Positions 56,841 to 64,000 of a stretch of DNA of 64,000 bases are shown one piece after another; the stretch's first letter is position 1; each line of letters begins with the position of its first letter. This stretch comes from Conchocele bisecta (taxonomy: Eukaryota; Mollusca; Bivalvia; Lucinida; Thyasiridae), in NCBI GenBank assembly GCA_029237695.1, contig CM055274.1, positions 67,391,484 to 67,455,483 on the forward strand. Reading direction: 5' to 3'. Below the pieces are notes generated by a model. The model had not been told where the DNA came from. It worked only from the letters and a program-made list of their open reading frames with translations, and did no database searches. Both the position numbers and the translations under genes were made by a program.

Positions 56841-58069
56841 TGTATGTTGTGTGTTCTGGTATCGGGTTGCATTGGATGTGATTCAAACAGGTATAAGAAA
56901 CACAAATATGTGTGTTTCTAGTTTCGGGTTCCATTGTGCACCTATCAATATTTGGCCCCACCGGGGGTAGAGGCATATAGGGAATTTTAAACAGCGGGTG
57001 CTTCCCGACAAGCCCAGTGAGACCGCCACCCGGGAAATGGACTCGACAGGAATTTATATAGGGATTGTTGATGCCTGGAACACCTCCGAACTCAGGGTTA
57101 TAATCAAATTTCCGTGCTTCAGGGGTGGAATTTAGACAAAAAAAAATGCTCTATTTCTAAATCCCCTGGGTGTGTCCACCGCCCCCTGCTTATATGGTGG
57201 AAACAATATATTATTCATCCTGAAAATTTTGTTGGAAGTAAATGTCAACTGTCACGTAGGCCGTTTTACTTTTGTCGCCGTTACGTCAGCTGCTATTCTA
57301 AGTATGTATGGTCGCTCGTCAGGGACATTTATTTTTTGTTTCTACGCCGCATACACACGATAATTAAGAACCTTAACTTTTGTTTCCAGTCCGTGAAGGA
57401 ACGTACATTTATTCCTCTAAATATTCGTTCCTTAGACTATCCACGCAAAGAAGCAAAAACGGCAATGTTTAGTTAAGTTCCTTAGTTTCTACGCTGATTA
57501 AAATGATGATTAAAGGCACTGGGTCTCATACATAGTGTCTCAGAAATACAATATACGTGTACATGTATATGTATAATTATGCTCACTTCATGCACAGTAA
57601 ATGACATAGATCAACTGAATTAATAACACCATCAGAGCTCTCCGTAAGCGCCGGCGATTTAGCCGACTACTCGCTCAGTTGGCGCCGTCTACAATTCATA
57701 ATGTAGTAAAGAATTTATTTTTTTTTAAAAACACGGGTGGGTGGTGGTCGGGCGAATGAGACGGTAAATTAACGGTATGGATTCCTCCTTACAGGAATCA
57801 CGATTTGCCTGGTTTGGCCCTCAGGTACGTTTTTATCTTTGGCTCTTTAGTTACCTGGGAGTTGAATGGGTTATTGCTATGCTCTTGCTCTGTTAATTTA
57901 TTTTCACTCGTACCCCACCCCCCCCCCCACACCCAGACCCCATGTTGCTGGAAATAACAAAAACACATTTTATCCCACCTTCTCTGATCAAAATTTTCAT
58001 GCGTGTCGACATTTTTTTTTTCTTCATCCGTACCCCCCACCCCCACCCCATGTTGATGGAAGGGAAATA
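56841..58069. other. No gene recognised
   Basis: A short repeat around 57360-57470 (ATAATTAAGAACCTT, TTTCTACGC, GTTCCTTAG) is found in inverted orientation at 59215-59280 and 62930-62960, so this is a dispersed MITE-like family. C-rich runs at about 57912-57930 and 58030-58050. Confidence 0.4.
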
Positions 58070-58441
58070 ACTAAGTAATTTAAGAGGAAAAGTGGGTCAT
58101 GGTCACATGAGGGTCACAGATTTGACAGTGGTTATTGATGTACACTGCAAGGCGATCAATGTGTGCAAGTTTGGTGGCTCTAGCCCTAATAATATTGAAG
58201 ATAGAGACTTGACTAAACACCGTAACCAAGTAATTTAAGTGGAAAAGTGGGTCAAGGTCACAGATTTGATAGTGGTTATACACTGCAAGGTGATTAATGT
58301 GTGCAAGTTTGGTGGCTCTAGGCCTAATAGTATTGAAGATATGGACTTGACTAAAAACCTTAACCGAAGTGTGACGCGGACGCCAGACGGATGGACAAAG
58401 CGGCAATAATATGCTCCCCGAAATAATTTCGGGGAGCATAA
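58070..58441 (+). mobile_element. F1-related element with a perfect palindromic tail
   Basis: Two diverged F1-like units (AACTAAGTAATTTAAG, GTGGGTCAAGGTCACAG, CTAAAAACCTTAACC). Then GTGTGACGCGGACGCCAGAC and the perfect palindrome TATGCTCCCCGAAATAATTT to GGGGAGCATA (58410-58440). The tail differs from that of F1 proper. Confidence 0.68.
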
Positions 58442-58567
58442 CAACTTCAGATTTGTCCTGCTATCAACACATTTTAACATTTTTGCAACAATATATGCAG
58501 AAATTGTCTTAAACAACTACAAATATATGCACCATAAATCTCACCAGATGCCACCAAATTGAATATA

Positions 58568-58930
58568 TTGTTTGTTTGTTTATTGGTATTTAACAGCCTA
58601 TCAACAGCTAAGGTCATGTAAGGCCGGGCAAACAGGTTCGATCCCGTTTTAACCTGCTGCATTGGGGGGAAAATCGCAAAATCAGAACGGAATATTTACA
58701 TCGAGATACAACATATTCAGCCCTGAAATTAGAATAACCTGACCTGGTGCCAGGTCCATACCGCACCAAAGTCACTTGGCCCCTTCCCCTATTTAAAAGT
58801 AATACCGGTAGGATTACTCTTATAAGGGGTATAACCAGATTCAACTGTCACATACAAAATGCCAAAGACGTATGTGAGGGCCAAACCAGGTCTCCAGTCG
58901 GGATTCCGGTAAGGATGAACCCCGATCGTT
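58568..58930 (-). mobile_element. 'TTTAACGGCC' retroposon, copy 2 (363 bp)
   Basis: Flanked by 12-bp duplications AAATTGAATATA (58556-58567 and 58931-58942). Nearly identical to copy 1 but shorter at the minus-strand 5' end, the usual 5' truncation. Near identity suggests recent activity. Confidence 0.85.
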
Positions 58931-58942
58931 AAATTGAATATA

Positions 58943-60460
58943 AATTTCAAAATTATATAGCCTCCCCCAAACAGGAAGGGGGTACCCCTCCCGTACCCTC
59001 CCCTTCGTCGCTAAGCCACACAGCACAGCTGCGTGGAAGTCGATCCAGCTGGCTACTTTTTCAAACAAGCTGACTACTCTCAATTTTACGGAGACCTCTG
59101 CACCATTTTATTTATCATCAACGAAAAAAAGAACAATAATAAATTCCGCTTCTAAGCCGTGCAGGAGCGTTAATCATCGTTCTTTCATGACATAGAAATG
59201 AAATGTAAGGTTGTGAACGCGAAGGAACACATATTTAGAGGCAATGAAATTTGAGGCTTTTAATTATCGTTTCTACGTGGCGTAGTGATGAAGACACGAG
59301 CTGTCCCCACGAGCCACCATAAGAATGCGATCGTATAGCTGACATGTCCGTGCTACTATGAATAGACCTGAGTTTAGACTTTCTTTCGTTTCTGCATGTA
59401 TACATCTAGTTGACAAACAAATAAAAAGAAACATGTATTCATAATGCATTTTGAGGCAAATATACATGTTTTTATGCAGGATGTTGGATACCGTGAAGAG
59501 AAAATACTTGTTACAAATTTTAGTCTGGGCGGATCTCATAGTTATTGATAAAATAGTGAACAGTGTAGACCATAGTCACACAGTTTCAATATTCAGATAA
59601 CAAGTCTGTGAACACATCTACATGTTTATTCAACTGAATGATATGGTATAACGTGATCGAAATCGGTACGGTCATGGATGTTCCGGTGAACATAATTTAT
59701 TGCGCAATTTCCGTCGGTTGTACAGTAGATTGGTTATTACCTACACTGTTTACGAAGCCGTATGTGGCACATTCTATTTTGGTATTTTAAATCATTTAGC
59801 AACATGCTTTCCTCCACGCCGTATTTATCAAATTAATTGAGAACAGTTTACTGGCCGTTTTAACCTACTCCCCAAGCAGCCGATTGTACACGGTGTGTGA
59901 ACTTGATTATCGGGACCGGGTGCTTGTGTTGAAAAGAGGCAAAGCGTGCAGAATAAAGAAATTAACCGTATCTTCGAAGTAATACATGTATTAATTGCTA
60001 TCATTTGATCAGCACCATACAGTATTAATTACTTTCACTGTAATTTTGCAGTGTTAGCATCCTAGTGTCCGGAAAAATGGGTATCCTCCTGTATTTTAAT
60101 TGGCCTTTTAATTACCCCCTTTCAGGCCCCATTGTCAGCAGTTACCTCCCACTATACTAATGAATTTTGTGTTATTCTATGTAAGGCGAGCCGATGTATT
60201 TGTTAATGTGAAAAAAATCGCAATCTGATGTAAACTTTTTAAAATTATTGTGAAACAGTGCCGCAAAATACGCCCGTCGAATATGGGCCAGACAGCGAAG
60301 ATGCAGAAATGTGAAGCTGTCACCAAGGCAAGAAACATTAATGAGAATTTGAAAGTCTATAGCATTATTTCTTCATCTCGTTGTGCTAAACATGTACTGG
60401 TATACTAATTTAGGCAGAGATAGAAAAGTAGAGTGTAAAGTAGAAATGATAGGGAATTGG
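58943..60460. other. No gene recognised
   Basis: AT-rich, no splice-flanked coding segment seen. A copy of the TTTCTACG short repeat lies at 59215-59280. Confidence 0.4.
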
Positions 60461-60464
60461 ATAC

Positions 60465-60890
60465 AATAATGTAGAAAAAATGGCTAAATTAAAAAGGTGA
60501 TATTTTTGTTAAAAAATATTTTTCTGGCATAAAAACACCAAGGTGCACATCTTCAATATGTGTAGAAGACGTGTGTATAGTTTCAGAACGATCGACTGAA
60601 CAGTTTCAGAGGAGTTGTGTATACAAACTCTGTACCCTATATAGAATTGTATAGAAAAATGTAGAAAAAATGGCTAAGTTAAAAAGGTGATATTTTTGTT
60701 AAAAAATATTTTTTCGGCATAAAAACACCAAGGTGCACATCTTCAATATGTGTAGAAGACGTGTGTATAGTTTCAGATCGATCGACTGAACGGTTTCGGA
60801 GGAGTTGTGTACACGAACTATGCACTTTTTCTTCAGCCGCCCGCCCGCCTTGCGGTAAAACATAATACGTACCGTTTTTTAACAAGAAAC
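60465..60890 (+). repeat. Two-unit tandem repeat (about 190 bp) with an F4-like tail
   Basis: AATGTAGAAAAAATGGCTAA, ACACCAAGGTGCACATCTTC and GATCGACTGAACGGTTTC occur twice. It ends CGCCCGCCCGCCTTGCGG then ATAATACGTACCGTTTTTTA, close to the F4 hairpin tail. Confidence 0.65.
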
Positions 60891-61214
60891 GAGGCAAAGC
60901 CATGAAGGCCAGGATTTTTCCAAGCATATACACTTGGATAACATAATTATACCCATTTTTTGTAAACTAGATGGCCGTGGCCTGCATGTCGCGCCTTGGG
61001 GCGAGGCATGGACACTAAAAAAATAGATATAGTAGAAGGAAAAACTTTAACCAAACAAGAGTGCCGCAAGTCACAAAATATGAAATCACCTGTGGCCTCC
61101 CAAGGCACTTGCAAACAACTGAGGTGAGACTTACAGTATGATAGTTGTCAGTAGTCATTTTACTTACTTTATTAAATAAACTTAAAGGCGTTATGCGAGC
61201 ATATAATTGAAAAA
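60890..61214. other. Head-like and unassigned sequence
   Basis: AACAAGAAACGAGGCAAAGC resembles the ACAAGA heads of the array elements. No gene. Confidence 0.35.
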
Positions 61215-62065
61215 TACCACGAGCGCTGGTCAATCACATAGCAATCAAGAGACCAGTGCAGAAGTATGGATCCATCCTGCTCGCAGAGTTAGTCGCAGTT
61301 CTGATAACATTACAGTTCTATGTGGAAGATCTATCTAATATCTACAGGAAAATTCATATCTTCACAGACTGTCAGTCAGTTGCAGGTATATTAACCTTAG
61401 GGTGGAAGGAAACATCATATAAATCAACTATAGAAAGAATAAAGCGGGTAATTGAAGCAATTAAAAATAAAAATCAGGATATACAAATTTCTTGGACTCC
61501 TGGTCATGCAAATATTACAGGCAATGAACTTGCAGACAACCTGGCTAAACAAGCAGCTAAAGAAGCAGACCTACTACAGGATACAGCATCAGATGTGACA
61601 ACAATGGCTGACATTAAAAGGGGTGGACGAGAATCAACATTAAAGAAATGGCAACGTAGATAGGATATTGAGGACACAGGCCGGACTCAACACCAGTATC
61701 GACCTACAGTCTCCTAGATGTTCCAGATAGGAAAATGTTTTCTCTCATAAGCCAGCTGAGAATGGGATAGCTGAATGAATACATGTATATGCACAGAGTG
61801 GGCTTATCTGAGGAACCACACTGTGATTGTGGGGAGATTCAACATTATTTGTCTGTTCAACATTATTTGATTGATTGTGCCACATATGATTTACACAGAG
61901 AGCAATGTAGGATGAATTTGCTTTGACGATGCGGCATCACAGAATTTTCATTAGAAAGTCTGCTGTGTGTGGGAGAAGAAGATCTCTGGAAGAACGCCCG
62001 GCAGGTGATCCTGGAGGAACTTGCCAAGTTTATTGAAGGAACTTCGCGCTTTATTTAACTTGGTA
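61215..62065 (+). pseudogene. 3' fragment of a LINE with an RNase H domain
   Basis: The open part, 61256-61663, encodes a type I RNase H: Glu in LLAELVAVLI, Asp in IHIFTDCQSVAGI and the C-terminal WTPGHANITGNELADNLAKQ with the His and Asp. It supplies the D-E-D-H catalytic set except the first Asp, which would lie upstream. Beyond frameshifts near 61665-61790, further pieces (VGLSEEPHCDCGE, FDCATYDLHREQCRM, EEDLWKNARQVILEELAKFI) are the Cys/His-rich end of the polyprotein. RNase H at this place is typical of I/Jockey-superfamily LINEs such as I, R1 and LOA. The reverse-transcriptase domain is absent, so it is a 5'-truncated dead copy. Confidence 0.85.
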
Positions 62066-62980
62066 TTATTTATTATACATTTATTATTAAATGCTGGCAG
62101 ACTACCAGTACATAACCTACTATATTTACAAGTGTACATGCTTGTACATAATTGAGAATCAACCAATCCAGTAACTTAGTATTATTGGAATCGATATCTG
62201 GACTTGCATGGAAAACAAGCAATACAGTACAGCGCAGGCGGAAAAATCAAAATCCGCGCGTCGTGCTGGTCGGTACTGAAGGCAGAATTGCTATTTTCAC
62301 GCGTGTTGTGGCGGAATTTCTGACATTCGTGGCGGACAGGATTATTCTTCCGCGACGGACAATCTAATACGTCCGCCACAGATCGTCACGAATGTTTATT
62401 GCGCGTTCGTGGCGACTCGGCACGGAATAATACCTGTACAGTGGTCATTTTCCGATCGTCATTTAACCCATACACAGCTAAATTCAACTTTGTCGTCTGC
62501 TGATTATTTTTTATTTTCCATTGTTCTCGTCAAACTATGTGTTTAGAATCATTTCTAATGAAAATGCTTCTAAAGTGCAGTTGACCTATGTTTTTATTGA
62601 GAAAGATATAAAACAGTGTGAATTCTATCATTGTTACTACTTTATACATGGACAAAATGACTCGGCAATATGCAACGAATTTCTGTGCAGTGGGGAATCT
62701 CTGTGCAGTGGCGTAGCCAGAGACTCTAAAACACCGAGGCAATAACATTGGTCCTTGTCGACGTAGCGGAGCGTGGTATGGGGGTCCTGGGCATCTCCAC
62801 TCCACTCGATTTTGTTTTGCAAATTTACGTCGCATTTTGCGCGTTCTGACGTATTTTAGATAACTATGTTCAACTACATCGCGTCGACAGGCAAAGAAAC
62901 AAACATTTAGCGGAATAAATTCACAAAATGTAAGGTTCTTAATTATCGTTTCTACGCATATAAACGACGGGGAAAAAAAT
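62066..62980. other. No gene; one hAT-like end
   Basis: GCAGTGGCGTAGCCAGAGAC at about 62707 looks like a hAT MITE end, but no partner end was found. The open readings lack motifs. Confidence 0.35.
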
Positions 62981-62984
62981 GAAA

Positions 62985-63190
62985 GTGAATGGATTTAACG
63001 TCGCAGCAACAGCTAAGGTCATATAGAGACAGGAACACAGTTAGTCCCATCCTATAGACCAGAGGGACGTAAATACTAGGAATATATAGTCTGAAAATAG
63101 GGCGAGTCCAAGGTCCGGGACCTTCCATTTTCAACTTCGGACCTTTACACTTCAGTATTTTCATCATTTCCTTTGGACGACCACGAACCT
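62985..63190. repeat. Dispersed repeat related to the TTTAACG family
   Basis: ATTTAACGTCGCAGCAACAG then CTAAGGTCATATAGAGAC resembles the GTTTAACGG...CTAAGGTCATATAAGG core of the retroposons, but diverges afterwards. Confidence 0.45.
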
Positions 63191-64000
63191 CCTCTTGAAA
63201 GTTGCTATTAGTCTATGAAAGTATTTTTGATGCATAAGATGATGTTTGAAACCACAAACTCCAGATTGGAAGTCAGATGTTCTAACCCCTAGCCACAACC
63301 CATCCCTTATAAATGAAGGAAAGAAATGCCCCTAACGAGCGACCATACATACTTAGAGCTGACGAAATTTTGACCAAATAGGAGAATCGTCTTTGAAGAC
63401 GATTCTCATGTGCTACCAAATCTTGCTTTATCAAGAAATCAAACAAATGTGAAAATGCACTGTGTCCAGCTAATGAGTATTATCAATTTATCTGCGAAGA
63501 CGTGAGCGACTACATACCGTGGTTTTGATATGTTTGTTTCCGCCGAACTCTAAATGTCGGTCACACTTTTGCATGTGAAACTACTGATGATTGTAAACAC
63601 CATCAGGTGTGCAGCTAGACCGAAAATGATATGTCGCAAATCTGCTAGTTGGGGGTGGGTGGGTACAGCGGCATATTATTTATACGCCCTTTTGAAAACG
63701 GGAGTATTATGTATCCACGCTGTATGGGTGGCGGACGACTCTCGGGCATGGCTTGTTCTCACAATAGTGAGGCCCATTGCATGTCAAAGGCAGCGGCATT
63801 GTCTCGGGTTCCAGTTGGGTGGGGCGAACCGACAATGGATTTTAGATATCATTTTAAGCTGTATCACAGCGTAGGCATTGACACACCCAATCTTCTACCC
63901 TCCACTACGGTGTTCCATTTAGGCCATCGCAATATCGCTATGGAGTCGATACTACGATATTACATGTACGATACTACGATATGGCCAAAACATGAAGCCA
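63191..64000. repeat. Unassigned DNA with an inverted F4-like tail
   Basis: 63683-63718 read on the minus strand is the F4 tail (ATAATACTCCCGTTTTCAAA, AGGGCGTATAAAT), so an F4-type element points left here. From 63920 TCGCAATATCGC and GATACTACGATAT repeats resemble hAT subterminal motifs like those at 12336-12420, but the window ends. No gene. Confidence 0.4.

Noticed and set aside
63554..63874. 106-codon plus-strand ORF
   Set aside because: It spans the inverted F4 tail and shows no motif or splice signals.

Overview
The window is nuclear DNA of an invertebrate, most likely a bivalve mollusc. Three things suggest this: an intron-rich gene for a CRAL-TRIO protein of the MOSPD2 type, almost everything else being transposable elements, and the abundance of repeat-array elements with the layout of bivalve 'pearl'/Helentron-like elements. 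No bacterial operons, rRNA or intact tRNA genes were seen. The species cannot be read from the sequence.

The one clear cellular gene is a MOSPD2-like gene on the minus strand. Six coding exons were found by matching splice sites, phase and protein similarity: 49239-49397, 32729-32815, 19716-19870, 9530-9590, 8194-8232 and 7503-7627. Their phases chain without a break and together they cover most of the CRAL-TRIO lipid-binding region. The first coding exon and the downstream MSP-domain and membrane-anchor exons were not found and may lie outside the window. The introns (0.6, 1.3, 10.1, 12.9 and 16.4 kb) are filled with mobile DNA.

Region by region. 1-5.1 kb: a decayed virus-like or Polinton/adintovirus-like gene cluster (coiled-coil fibre-like protein, small accessory ORFs, a cysteine-rich ORF), two tRNA-like relics and two long palindromes. 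5.1-7.5 kb: AT-rich DNA and an F4 repeat element. 9.1-15.9 kb: small tandem repeats, an F1 array element, and an F3 element split by a 1.9-kb hAT element with a perfect 8-bp target duplication. 15.9-19.3 kb: homopolymer-rich DNA and a pogo/Tigger-like MITE. 20-24.5 kb: a hAT MITE, a second F1 element and an F6 array. 25-32.7 kb: a small MITE, an F7 array and a second F3 element. 33.3-49.2 kb: a deep nest of elements in one intron, including two TIR-bounded 4.3- and 5.0-kb elements (A and B) that carry copies of a PIN/FEN-nuclease-like gene. 50.4-56.6 kb: an L1/Tx1-type LINE interrupted by at least three DNA elements. 58-64 kb: a retroposon pair, an RNase H-bearing LINE fragment and scattered repeats.

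The repeat-array families are called F1-F7 here for convenience. The best-preserved ones share one grammar. The head reads ACAAGA plus a short hairpin plus a family-specific word of about 10 nt. The body is made of 145-400 bp tandem units, often containing GACCTTGACC. The tail is a GACGG-rich microsatellite followed by a hairpin that ends in the inverse complement of the head word. This matches the subterminal inverted repeats and 3' hairpin described for Helentron/HINE elements. Elements A and B share ends of the form TAGNCCNTGRGCCA and 3-bp target duplications, and are most like Academ (AcademX) transposons. The genes other than MOSPD2 are mostly broken copies of mobile elements.
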